Below are positions 10,955 to 23,576 of a stretch of DNA of 64,000 bases, in pieces. The DNA is from Chenopodium formosanum (Eukaryota > Streptophyta > Magnoliopsida > Caryophyllales > Amaranthaceae). The notes under the pieces were generated by a model. The model was not told where the DNA came from. It made no database searches and saw only the letters and a list, made by a program, of their open reading frames with translations. Each line of letters starts with the position of its first letter. The first letter of the stretch is position 1. A program made the position numbers and the translations under genes. The stretch spans positions 24,501,632-24,565,631 of the forward strand of contig CM044867.1 of assembly GCA_024500155.1 (NCBI GenBank), in the 5' to 3' direction.

Positions 10955-11175
10955 GGGTTCGTTTGGCATCACGGTAATTTTCTATTTTTGGTTTTTTGGT
11001 TTTTTGTTTTTTTTATTAAAATCATATGGTATATGTCATATAATGAATAAAATGATGATAATTTTGAAAACTGACAATAGAAAAGTGGAAACACCTTTTT
11101 CTTGTTTCCTTTTTTTGGTTTTTGGTTTTCAAAAAAACTGAAAACTGAAAACTAAAGACAATGCCAAACAAGCCC
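10955..11175. mobile_element. MITE-like element, copy 1
   Basis: Inverted ends GGGTTCGTTTGGCATC and GGGCTTGTTTGGCATT. The interior is rich in GTTTTT/AAAAAC. The flanks CCGCTAATT and AATTAGCGG are inverted copies of each other, so the TSD is unclear. Copy 2 lies 41 bp downstream. Confidence 0.55.
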
Positions 11176-11216
11176 TTAGAATTAGCGGTTTCATTTAGAG
11201 TAAAACCATTAATTTA

Positions 11217-11437
11217 GGGCTCGTTTGGTATCACTTTGGTATTCTATTTTATTTTTTTTTTCAAAATGATATGATATATGACATAAAATGAAATGAAAAT
11301 TGGTCAAACTTATTAAACCAAAAAAATTTTGCAAAATGACAATAGAAAAGTGAAGACACTTTTTCTTGTTTCGTGTTTTTTTTTTTTTTTTAAGAAAATC
11401 AGAAAAATGAAAACAAAAACGGATCCTAAACAAGCCC
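11217..11437. mobile_element. MITE-like element, copy 2
   Basis: Inverted ends GGGCTCGTTTGGTATCACTT and GGGCTTGTTTAGGATC. It shares ends, size and internal sequence (GACAATAGAAAAGTG) with copy 1 at 10955-11175. Confidence 0.55.
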
Positions 11438-11625
11438 TAAATTAACAATTTTAGGGTGAACCGGGAAAAAAAATGATTTGTGCTGGTATGGACACTATGT
11501 TCGGAAAATTGATAAAATGTGGCATAATTATGTAAAAATAATTTTGAGCAATTTATATGAAAATCATTCTATCTACACAAAGTCTTATATGTGATTGGCC
11601 ACACCGTGTGACAAGGGTTACTTCA

Positions 11626-11760
11626 TTAGTAAATAGGGGTTACTTGGTCAGTATTAAAAGGGTTATTTCATCAGTGTTATAGGGTTACTCAGTTAGTGTT
11701 ATAGGGTTACTTAGTGTTTTAGGGGTTACTTGGTCAATGTTATAGGGGTTATTTTGTTCT
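11626..11760. repeat. Imperfect minisatellite, GTTATAGGGGTTACTTGGTCA units
   Basis: About six degenerate units of 20-30 bp built on the words AGGGGTTACTT and GGTCAGTGTTAT. The rest of 11438-11991 is AT-rich with nothing else recognised. Confidence 0.6.
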
Positions 11761-11991
11761 TTTATAAGTGGACACATGGTGGAGCTAGCCACACACAAGA
11801 CGAGCTGTTCAATCTATCTTTTTTTATTTTATTTAGCTTTTAGAGGCATATTGGATAGTCTATAAATCTAAACACTATTAATTTAAACCAAATGTATAGG
11901 ATCATAACCCATAATAAAAGCGCAAATTCTTGGTTGCATCCTAGTGCAGCCAAGCTAGCTCCAACAACATTAAATATGAACAAACAGTACA

Positions 11992-14934
11992 TGTAACACC
12001 CCAATAATTCTCCCTTTTTCAAACCACTTACTTTAAATAAAATAGTGGAGAACCATTGACATGTTACCGCCACGTGTTAAAACGTTAAGGCTTTATCAAA
12101 GTATCGCAGCGGAAAAATCAAACTTAAGTATTTAAAATAACACAATTTAGAAAACGAATAAGTCAAAGCTTACAAATTGGAACCATATAAGGCCCTTATT
12201 TAAAACCAAACCAATATTAAAAATCCAAAACATAAACGAAATAGTAAAGCATAAATAAGTTCAACACAAGAATCGAATACTCTCAATCACACCAATCCCT
12301 TGACAATGTGTTTGTCAAATCCCTTAACTTCACATCATCAAGCTAACCTGTGCATACTGCTCCCCAATAATACAAGTGTAATAATTGGATCATCACAGGG
12401 TCATTGAAAGGCGAAGGCCATGACCAAAAGAAAACACACACAAAAGCACGCAATCAGCAAAGCTGAGTACATACAAGCTACAACGTACCAAACCTAGCAT
12501 GCTCAATTAATTAAAGTAAATAAACATACAATGTGAATTCAATAATCAAGACTCCACACTTAAACAATTCAATTGACTCAACATACTACTAACCAATTCC
12601 AAACACTTGACTCATCATATTCAATTTAATAAATTTAGTTTGGAGTAAGCAATAGACCAGGTTGTCCAATCCAGGTCCCAAATGACCATTTGAAATAAAA
12701 GTTTAGCGCGATGCAAGAATGGGCGCGACTCCATTCTCACAAAGTTAGTCTAGGATAATCAACATTACTAGCTCAATTAAATAATGTAGTTCAAAACTAC
12801 ATAACACATTGTACTCTGAAAATAACCTTTATCAACTCAACCTCGAATAATAATACAAACCTTTACTCAACTCTCTATCCCGTAAGTGTGCCATGCTCAT
12901 TGTTCTATACCTAGCCTTGGACATGGGTAATTCGAATAAAACCAACAAGTATAAAAACTTGAATACTCCCAATAACTAGAAAACACCTTGAACCAGACCA
13001 CATACGGGTCAATTCCCACTGTAGGGGACCATAGAAAAATAAATAATAAAGATTGTACCTCATTCTTAACTCATGATCATTGTCTCATTACCAACATGCC
13101 AAGGACTAAGGTCTATAACGCCGAGCCTCAAACCCATAACAAAATAAATAATTCTCAACCTTTTGATCTCACACATTGATCAAATAACCATTCACAAATT
13201 AATTTATAATATCTCAATATTGGCACATGTTCCCAAATAACATAACAATTCGATTCATAATGTCTCAACTCTTAAAACACATACTAATAACCCAAATATA
13301 ATCATATCTCAACCCAAAAATAATACTCTGCATTAATAATCCTAAAACCTCAAGAACAATACTCCCTATAGCAATAACATTAAAAAAAACCCAGAAATAT
13401 AACACAATCATTCAATATAACAATAGTAGCAAGACAATTAAATCAGATCATATCATAAAATTATATACGTCAATCATATATACATACACTCAAGCATATG
13501 AATATCCAATTATACAATAATAATATAAGGTAATAATTAATAAATTCATTCCATTTAAACCATTAAATTCCAATCCTTTAATAATCCAAATGTGGTTAAC
13601 AAACCAATCCAATAAAATATGTTTGTATCAACATTCCATACAAATAATTAATCCAATATAATTCAACATGTTTGCATCCATAATTCCATACAAACATAAT
13701 CAATTCACCAAAACATGTCTCATAAACATAAGCACATGAATTAATTAAATGTATAACCAAACAATTTTCATCCAAGTGTTCTCTAATCATGAAACTAAGT
13801 TCTTTTCTTTGGTACCCAAACATGATACTACTTACAACGAAGTAGACATGTACGTACCTCATACAAACAATCCTTTTGAGCCCACTTTTAAACACTTAAA
13901 ATTCTCCTAGGGAATAATCACTTCCTAGAAAACAACCAACAATTAATATTACTATCCCAAGTAATTTCCAACAATATAATATGATGAAAAACTTATTAAA
14001 ATAAATAAAACATATTTATATGCTTAATTAACTTTAAACATAATTAATTTTATTAATCAAACTCAAGGATAAAATTTTAAAAATAAAAAAACTTCGTTAA
14101 AAATGAAAAACTGCCCGAAAATCATATTTAGAGGCAGAATTTGGCCACGAGAGGGTGGTGCTTACTACCAAAGGTAGTGAGTCTTTCTTAAAACATCGTT
14201 TCCACATGGAAAACACTACTTTTTTGTCAAAATCGGATGAGTTCAGAACCTGATCGGGATTAAAACGGGATTAATATTAACGAACCGAAATCTAAACATT
14301 AAAACACGAATTTACGTGTTCAAAATAATCTGGAAACTAATTAGTAATATAATCACCAAAATTTCAAAACATCATTACTATAAAAGCCCTAAATCAATTG
14401 TTCATAAAAACCCTAAAATCATGATTTTCAATAAATTGAAACCCTAGGTTTATAATTCATAAAATATGAAATTTATAACATAAATATAATCTGAAATTTA
14501 TAATCTTTATACCATTAAAATATAATTTAATACTAAAAATATAATCTTTATACTAAAATCAAAACCAAAAACAATTAAAATAACATTAAGCAAAATAATG
14601 AAACAAAGGAGGATGAAAATAAGACTAACCTTTTTGTGTGGGAAATTTTGGGGATGTATGAGGTATTTATAGGAGAGAGAGTGGTGTAGGGTTAGTTTTA
14701 AGATTGGGCCTCATAAAATTAATGGGCCAATTAAGAAAAGAAAGTGGGTTTGGTTTGTTTGCTGGATATAAATTAGTGAAGAAAGGTTCATAAAAAGTTC
14801 TTTGTAATAAAATCGTTCATCAAACCCAAAAATAATTTGAAACTTTTGAAATTAAATCCGAAAAAAATACAAATAAATATTATGAATAAAATATAATTTC
14901 ATTAATAATATATTTAAAAATACGGGGGATTACA
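11992..14934 (-). mobile_element. Solo LTR, TGTAATCCCCCG family, 2943 bp
   Basis: The plus-strand ends are TGTAACACCCC and CGGGGGATTACA. Both flanks are gtaca (11987-11991, 14935-14939), a 5-bp TSD. Minus-strand orientation is shown by homology to 58354-63323 (same order of conserved blocks, such as CAGCTTTGTTGATTGCGTGC) and by a TATA box CTATAAATACC near 14661-14675. No gag, pol, primer-binding site or second LTR, so this is a solo LTR. Confidence 0.85.
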
Positions 14935-15419
14935 GTACATAAATAATGAACAAACATTTTTTTTCTCTTCCTTACATCTTAACTCTATCTCTTATTCTTT
15001 CTTATCTAATAATTTTCTCTCTCTTCTGTTTTCTTCTCAATTCAAAATTTCTCTTTCTCCTCTTATTTTCCTTTCCTAAAAAGTTTACATCACTTTCCTT
15101 CAATTTTTAAACTTCTTTGTCCTACTTCAGTTATTTTCCAATTTGTCACCACTATAGCATTTCTATCGTCATCATCTTTGTTGCGATCATGAATATGGAG
15201 GTAATTTTGATTACGATTTTATTTGTGTTTATAATTATGTGAATGTTGTAAAATTGTTGAATTCTATCAATTTTGCATTTGAGATTCGAAAATTTATCAT
15301 GTTATAGATCAATAATTATTGTCTCTATGATAAACCAAGATTAGATTTAAGGTGGATATTTAAATTTTTAGAGTTAAAATAATTACAATCAAAGTTTTGT
15401 ATAATTTCTGTAAAAAAAA

Positions 15420-16090
15420 TGAACATGAAGTACTATAAAATTGATTATTTTTGTACAAATTGAACATTAAGTACACTAAAAATGAACATTTAGTATATTA
15501 GAAATGAACATATTTTAACGATTTATTTACGTTTTATTTTTCGTGAATTATTATGTACAATGACTTTGAACCAATATGAATATATGAAAATCATGTTCAT
15601 TTTTAATATACTAAATGTTCATAATTTTTTTGACGTGTTCATTTTTAATGTGGTTTTTCTAATACTAAATGTTCATTTATTAAATGTGTTCATATGTTTT
15701 TATGAAATGCTCATTTTATTTGGTATTGTCTAGCTACGTTATGGTTGTATGATAAATGTTCATTTCTAATATACTAAATGTTCATTTTTTTGACGTGGTT
15801 ACTTTTTATTAATAGTAAATGTTCATTTTTTTACGTGTTCAATTTTTATTACTGAATATTTTTTGTAACTTGTTCATTTTTTTACTAGATGTTCATTTTC
15901 AAGGTCGTAGTCTAGCAAATTTATGATTATATGATAATAATGTTCATTTTTAATAAATGACCATTTTTTTTATAACATGTTCACTTTTTAAGTTTAAATG
16001 TTTATTTATTTTACATGTTCATTTTTTATTATTAAATGTTAAATTTTCATGTTCATATTTTTAACTAAATGTTCATTTTATAGAACGTGG
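15420..16090. repeat. GTTCATTT-motif array
   Basis: The words AATGTTCATTTTT and ACGTGTTCATTT (and their complement AAATGAACATTTAGT at the start of the stretch) recur about every 25-50 bp. Similar motifs lie at 18540-18800 and, as AAATGAAC, at 21380-22000, around the FAR1 pseudogene. They may be subterminal repeats of an old DNA transposon or an expanded intron repeat. The stretch 14940-15420 is pyrimidine-rich then AT-rich, with the possible first exon described under the FAR1 pseudogene. Confidence 0.5.
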
Positions 16091-16386
16091 TTTTAATTTG
16101 GACGGATATATTGTCTGGGTTATTTGATTTGGGCCGCACGTTTTGGGCATCTCCTTGTTGCAGCTAGGATAGCTGCATAAGTATGCAGCTAAGACCCATT
16201 ATAATAAGAGCACTTATAGAGTATATTTTCTACAAATTTTTCACTACCCTCTAGGCCTCTAGGGTAGGCAACTTCACCTATACTCCCTTCTAACTACGCC
16301 GCATTACACTATATCCTCTTCTTTTTTTCCTTTTTATTTTTTTACTTTTCATTCAAGAAAACCAAATTTACACTTTATAGATCTAA

Positions 16387-16699
16387 GGCCTTGTTCACTT
16401 CACCATAAAAAATTATATTCCGTAAAAAATAATTTCAGTTCAGTATAATTAATTTCACTTCAGTAAAAATAAGTTCATTTTAGTAAAAAAAAAAAAATTC
16501 CAGTTGAGTAAAAATTAGTAAACTTAGAGAAGAAATATAATAGAAAATCAGTAAAAATAATTTTAGTTTAGCAAAAATAATTCCAATTCAGTAAAATTAA
16601 TTTCAATTTTGTAAAAAATAATTTAAATTCAGCAAAAATAATTTCAGTTCAATAAAAATAATTTTAGTTTAGCATAAATAAGGTGAAGTGAACAGGGTC
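16387..16699. mobile_element. Tourist/PIF-Harbinger-like MITE, 313 bp
   Basis: Inverted ends GGCCTTGTTCACTTCACC and GACCCTGTTCACTTCACC, flanked by taa on both sides (16384-16386, 16700-16702). The interior consists of AATTTCAGTTCAGTAAAAAT-like repeats. Related to 1207-1358. Confidence 0.75.
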
Positions 16700-16856
16700 T
16701 AATTATCCATTTTCTCTCTCCTATTTTTTCTGATTATTTCATTTTCTTTCTCATCTTTTTTATTCTTTTATTGTTTTCCAATTTTCTTTCTCTTCTTCTA
16801 TGGAGATCTCAAGCTCAATTGCAATTGATCATGATTGTTAGTCGATTTCCCTATTG

Positions 16857-18471
16857 ACCTGTGAAGGTTACACCCCATTCATAATTCATGAGATTACTAA
16901 GATAACTCCATATGGATCTTAACCACAAAAGGAGAATCAGGGATAGATGATGGTACGAAGTGATTCATGGAGTCACATTTGCCCGTATTGGCCTCTACTC
17001 GATTCTTATTGTGAAAAGTATTTCCTGCGATCTCAAAGGCATGAAAACAAAGATTCAAGTTGCTCTAAACTAATATTAGGCTAAATTGGTTGAATACTAA
17101 TGCACACATATAATTCTAATATATTAGGCATCACTAAAATTAATAACAAAATTAAAAAGGAACATAAGCTGGTTGTCCAAATTATATAATTAGGAGTGAT
17201 TTTCAATTTCATGTTCCCTTAAAACATGCAAAATGGTGTTCAACAAATATAATAAAATAAACATTAATATTGGAAGCAATTTAACCATATTCCCATTAGT
17301 CAAATCAAATTATAATAAACCTAACTATGATACTAGCAATATAAAATTAAATAAGTACTCACATTCAGCGCGTTCCTTTAAATTGCTACATCATGAATAA
17401 ATTGTTCGTAACTTCAATAAAAATAAATCAAATTGAAACAATTAAATTAAATAAAAGTAGAGTTGATTTAGTTCAAACCCTCGGTTAATTCTACCTTTCA
17501 CGGCTTAGTTTAAACATAAAATTTTGGGTGTTGTATGAACTCCTTGGAGTGCTTAGGGGAGGTATAGTGAATAGGGATGCTAGTATTTAGGCTAAAGAGG
17601 GAGAAGTGAGAATGATTTTGTTGTATAAGACAGGAAGAGAATGATTTTTGGTACCCCAAACTACAGAAATGAGGGAGGTATTTATAGAGGAAATGAATAG
17701 GGGAACGCACAGAACTCTAGAAGAGATAAGAGCCGCGGAAATACCCTAATTTGGCACCGTGACACGGTACTGTCCACCGTGGCACGGTACAGTACACCGT
17801 TTCGTGGTGTACAATATGTCAAAAAATGCGTCCAAATTCATTTAGCGCATGAGAAAAAATGTGGAAAAGACACGTGAAAGCACCGTGACACGGTGAAGAA
17901 TACCTTGACATGGTACAATGCACCGTGCCTCGTTGGCATACACCGTAATGTGGTGTTTTAGCTGTTGCGCGGTAATTCCTGTTTTTTACGCGCTTTTAAA
18001 ACTATGATAACTTTTGATACATTGGAAAGATTAGCAAGTCCACTTTTCAATTCAATTAGAATCAGGTCAAAATCTGTTAGATTTCAAGATATGGCCGTTT
18101 TAGTGTAAGGGTGTTGGTTTTGGTCCGAGTTTAGTGTTTTGCTCATATCTTCTTCATTTTCAGTCGAAATGGGGCTATGATATACCGTTGAAAAGATTAT
18201 TTCAAGGGCTATCCAACAAAATAATTTTTAGATCAAAATTATATCGCCACAAAATCAGATTAGCTCGATTTTGTGATGTGGACACGAAAAGAGGAAAATA
18301 AGTAATGGTTTGGAAAATAGGCTAAGAATTAGGTTGGTTTATGAAATTTATTGAATAAAAATATGGATTGAGCACTCCAAAAATTAAATACTCAACCCGA
18401 CCAATAATGACGGTGAAAGGTTGTTCATTATCGAGTTTGGTTTTGGGGAGACATTTTTAGGTGTATACAGT
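16857..18471 (-). mobile_element. LTR fragment related to the 23577-34582 element
   Basis: Plus-strand order matches the complete LTR at 23577-25291: GTGAAGGTTACACCCCATTC at the left, the GC-rich palindromes at 17755-17960, and the end TTAGGTGTATACA. The first 200 bases of the LTR are missing or unrecognisable. A minus-strand TATA box (CTATAAATACC) is at 17679-17690. Confidence 0.75.
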
Positions 18472-18826
18472 TGTACATATGAATTTCAATGTTTCATTCT
18501 TTTATATACGCTCATATATATTATAACTAGCGAACTTAATTTAATATTTTTTATTATGTTTTGTTGTAATAATGTTCATTCATATAATTATAAATGTTCA
18601 CTTATATATATACTTGTGTTTATGGAATTATAAGTTGTACATGTGACTTTTAATGATTATCACTGTTTTGTAGTTTCATATATAATGTTCGATCAGTTTT
18701 GTAACTATAGACGATCATTTATATTTTTACATATGGTAATTTAATTGTAATTGATCAAATGCATTATTGTAATTAAACATTATTGCTACTATATGTGTTC
18801 ATTTGTTAAATGTTTGAATATTGCAG

Positions 18827-20799
18827 TGGGAAAAGAGGATGCTATTATTTTTGAAGAAACAAGTCAGTGAGTATTGGGGGAAACAATTTCAATCTGAAGA
18901 TGATACTTATAAAATGTATAATTGATAGGCCGTTTTCAAACCTACCAAAGATAAAAACCTAACTTGGTCTCTCTAATCGGTAGAAAGGGCAAGTAAGGGT
19001 CGATCCCACAAGGACTAAGGGGAGCACTAACAAATATCGATTTGTGATAAGCTAGGTCATCAAGTCTTTTTTTGGGTTATGAGTTATAAAGAAAAACTAC
19101 AAACAATAATAAAAAGCATCTTGAGAAGGTATCCACCAATTAAGTCATTCACAAACTACAATTTAACATACAAAATATACAATTTGGGGATAAATTTGGG
19201 GAAGTCATCTAAGACACCCAACTACTCTCTCAAGCTAGAGAGATTACTTAAATCATGAATACAACCTACTCTCGTGGTTACAAAGTGTAAAGCAAGTTTT
19301 AAAGCATAATCACAATGACATAAACATTCCCTTGACTGGAAATTTCTATCTTATGGCATTTCAAGTCAATTAAGCATAAGGGAGCTAACTCAAGTTCATC
19401 TCTCGATCATTCGTTGAGAAAGCTTAGATAAATCGTTCTAGCAATGGCCACTTACAAGAACTAACAATGAAACCACTTAAGCTCAACTAATTAACATCTC
19501 ACATTAGCTAAATCAAAACATGCAAACAAGTATTTGTGAATTCATCAATGGTTTCAACCATCCCAAGTAAAAGAACTACTCACAAATCATTATAAATTGC
19601 AAAACTAAAGGAGTTAACAACTAAGAACATGAATTCAAACACTAATTTAACATAAACTAGAAAAGATACAAAAATAAGCGATTAAAGCAATAAAATAAGA
19701 AAGAGAGTAAGAAATTCTCATTGATATTGCAAGATATAATCAAATCTTCATCATTTTTTCAATTCTTCATATTCCAAGCTTTCAACAAGTTTTTCCACTT
19801 TCTCTCTCTAAAAAAATGAGAGTTTCTCTCTCTAAAAAACCCTAAGCTAAGCTGAAACTACATTAATAAGATCCCCCTCCATACAATCAGAGCTAAGAAG
19901 GTATTTATATTACCCCAAATAAAAAGGACGGAGAAAATGAGAAAAAGCCCGAAAACAGGCTTGCACGGACATGCTAAAGTTGGCACGGACGCGCAAGAGA
20001 GGTACATATGAGGTAGAACCTACTACCAAGGTCTGCTCGGACGTGAAGATAATGGCATGGTCGTGTAGCCTTGCACGGTCGTGCCATTTAGTTACACGGC
20101 CGTGCAGAAACCCCCGCATGTACATCTTGGCTTTGAGAGGCTGTAACCTCTTTGGTTCTCGTCAGAAATGGACTTGTGATCAATTGTTGGAAAGCTCTTG
20201 AGACGAACTTTAATCTCCAATTTGAATCACTTCAAAAAGGTTGAATAAAAAAAGTTATGGCCAATTGAAGTTGACCCTTGTGCAAACAACCCTTCAAGGC
20301 TTTCCAAAAGCTTTTCATTTCTCTTTAAGGCACTCATCCTTTTTCCTCCATTGCTCTATCAACTAATCTTTCCCTTCTTCTTGCTTACTCATGCTTGATC
20401 GCATCCATAGTGCTAAAAATAGCTACATTACATCAAAAACACAAATAATCTGTGAAGCATGAATGGTACAGAATTTGCATAAAAATAGGATAAATAATGA
20501 ACTTTGATGTCGAATAATAACGAAAACAAGTTTCCAAAGTACCCTAAAATTATACCATATAACAAGTTATCAATAATGAATACGTTTCTATGAAAAGTTT
20601 TGGAACTAGAGTTGAGAGAAGTAAGAGGCGAAGGGATGATACTCATTTTCTATGAAGATATTTCTTATGTTCTAAGGAGGGTTATGAAGGTGATAAGTGT
20701 ACAAATATTAGGTCCTATGAGAGACTTGATACAAGAACTGAATGTTTAGCTTTTGTACAGTTTTCTACTGATCTTTCAGATGTGTTTATGGACATGTAA
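18827..20799 (+). pseudogene. FAR1-type DNA-binding domain fragment, split by a solo LTR
   Basis: An exon starts after TTGCAG at 18826. Removing the LTR at 18923-20572 and one TSD copy joins a single frame: GKQFQSEDDTYKMYNEYV, then RYFLCSKEGYEGDK and LDTRTECLAFVQF. This is the FAR1/FHY3-family zinc-finger DNA-binding domain, itself derived from Mutator-like transposases. A TGA lies before RYFLC and a stop at 20797-20799. A possible first exon, ATGAATATGGAG with a GT donor (15189-15200), joins in frame to 18827, but that intron would hold several other elements. No transposase core follows. It is a dead fragment. Confidence 0.65.
18923..20572 (-). mobile_element. Solo LTR, TGATAGGCC family, 1650 bp
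   Basis: Ends TGATAGGCCGTTTTC and AACAAGTTATCA, flanked by ataat on both sides (18918-18922, 20573-20577). A minus-strand TATA box (ATATAAATACC) lies at 19901-19912, and GC-rich GCACGG/CGTGC dyads at 19962-20115 lie just upstream of it. No internal region, hence solo. Confidence 0.85.
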
Positions 20800-22056
20800 T
20801 GTCAAATATTATAATAGTGAATGAAGGTTCAAAGTTGACAATTGTAAATGCTCAACCGACAACAAATTCAAGTTGTTGTGAAAATTTAGTTTTTTATTTA
20901 TAAATATGTTGTTTTCCTAATATGAATATTATATAATTCGTCAAAAAATATGAACATTATATATATACTATCTAAATGTTTACTTTTGAAAGATGTGATT
21001 TATAAAAGTACTTAGGGATCGGGGAATGAAAAGAAAGTTTATTTCATTCTTGTTAAAATCAAATAGAAATTGTATATCATCAAAAATTGAAATATTGGAT
21101 ATTAATATATACAACACAGTTCCACACATGTTATTATACACAATAAACTTCTCGATCCAAAATTGAAAAATTCAAGCTCGTTTTATTGGTTCATACATGT
21201 TGTGAAAATCCATGCATTCTTGATTTCCTTAATTTTTGTCGTCTTCCTTTTTTTTCCTTGCTATTGTGTGGACTAACTCAATATATCCACAATTCTTTGT
21301 TTAAGTAATTTAAAGTAGAAAAAAAACAAATGAATTATTAGTTAGATTTGAGCAACAATAAGTGTTGAAACGAACCAAGTTTCATATGAATATGAATAGT
21401 ATAACAATTGAAATGATCGATATGGAAATAAACATTCATCAGTAAATACATAAATGAACATATAGTAGTGTGGAAATAACCATCCATTAATATGAAAATG
21501 AATAGGTATTATTACATAAATGAACAAATTTAAGTAATTGAATATGGAAATGAACATCTATTAATATATAAATGAACAATAGCTTAAAAATGCCTATGAA
21601 TGATATCAATTAATGAACATGAAATATATATGTGGATAACTTTTGAAGCTATAGACATATATTGAAACTCAAAATAATTGAACTGAGCATGGAATATTAA
21701 GATTAAAGAAATATAAATATTTATCAAAATTCTAATAATCGTATATTAATACGTGAAAACCATATACTTTTATGTAATTGAACATCCATCAAAATAAAAA
21801 TGAACATTTATCAAAATAATTTTTTCCACTCCAAACTTTGAAAAAGAATGAACATTATTACAAATACTATGTAGTAGTGTAAAATTAAATGAACGTTTAT
21901 GAAGTATTAATCCTCTATTACCATGTGAATGACATTATACTAATATGTACTCCGTAAATGAACATTTATCAAATACAAATGAACATTCATAAACCTCCCA
22001 CTATGAACTAATAATATTAATGCTTACTTATATGCTTTAATGTTCTTCTTTGAAAC
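20800..22056. other. AT-rich stretch with AAATGAAC motifs
   Basis: No gene recognised. From about 21380 the word AAATGAACATT recurs, in the orientation opposite to most copies at 15600-16080. Confidence 0.4.
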
Positions 22057-23576
22057 TATCACTTCTAGATCACAAGCTATTTCCGATGGAAACTTGAAAT
22101 CCGTCGGAATCATGCGTCATAAGAGATTTTTCGGCACGGAAAAGTCTGTTAGAAATTTCCGACGGAAAACTATTCCGTCGGTTATTTCGTTGAAGATTTC
22201 TGACGGAATTAAGTAAAATAAAAAAAAAAAAAAAACTAACCCCCCTAAACCGCACCTCCTCTCCGCCTAAGCCACCATCGAAAATCACCCCACCACCACA
22301 GCAATTCACAACCTACCACCACCTAAATACACTTCACCACCACCAAAACACCCTACCAACCCAAATCCACCACCAAAACCTCCCACCAACCCATATCCAC
22401 CACCGAAACCCCAACCCCATAACGAACCGACAACCCACTCCTATTTTGGGTGTTTTATGGTCCCTCGGATAGTTACAATTTGAAGACTGGTCCAGCGCGA
22501 TATACCTGCAAAACATGGAGATTCCGGCTGGTAGGAGCCCCGCCTCCGACGATTAAGTTAGTATTGGTCGTAAAAGATGAAAAAGTGCGGAAAATGTAAA
22601 AGTGAGATCTTCTCGAATTCCGAGATCAAGTGTTTTCTCTGATGTGAGAGAATGTATGTGTAGACACCTATTTGTGTCTCCCCAAAACCAAACCCAGTGA
22701 TGAATACCTTTTGCGTCAAACCATAATTGAATGAGGTGAAAGTGTGAAAAGTCAAGTGTTGCAGTTTAGTTTTTATTAAAATTCTCTTCTCTCTGTTTTT
22801 TAAAACAACCTTATTTTATTAAAAATAGCTAATCCAGTTTAGTTTAGTCCATAATAAGAGTCCGATAATAGTGTAGTTAGATAGGGCTCGCAAAGACCTT
22901 TCCAGCGATATATTATAAGCCCAATTCCGATGAATATTGGGGAAGTTATGGCCAAAATACGAAACTGGGCCTAGTTTGTTCTTTACATGCGGCCCAATGA
23001 TCTAGAGGAGGGCCCAATGTTAACTGTTATTCCTAAAATTATTAGGATTAATTATTTTCTAGAATTCTCTAGAAGGTTCTTATAAATTCTAATAGAGTTA
23101 GGATTAATAATTATATTATGATGGATTTTTATTTGGAATAAAATATTATTATTTTATTATTTTAATTATAAGATTTTAGTTTCTGTACGGATTCCATAGA
23201 TCAAATTTGGTTAAAGATCAGATTCCGCGTGGAAAGCGCGTAAAAGCCAGGCTGTCGCCAAACGATAAGTCTGTCCCCACGCGACAGACCCTGTCGCCAA
23301 GCGACAGAGTGAACTTCTGGCGACAACGTGTAGTTTTGTTCCTTATCAAATTCTATGCTTTTCCGGACTATTTTTCTTATAAATAAGGTCCTCGACCTCC
23401 GTTTTTCAATCATCAACTCTCATAAAGGCTTACTTGATATTCTCTCTCTCTTTCTAAACCAACCTTTTGCAAACACAATACCGGATACACAAGATCTAGA
23501 TCGAAACATCTAGCCAAGTTCGAAGTTGTCTTCGCCCTAGACGTGCAAGGTTGATAATTTCTGAGGGTTTGCTCCC

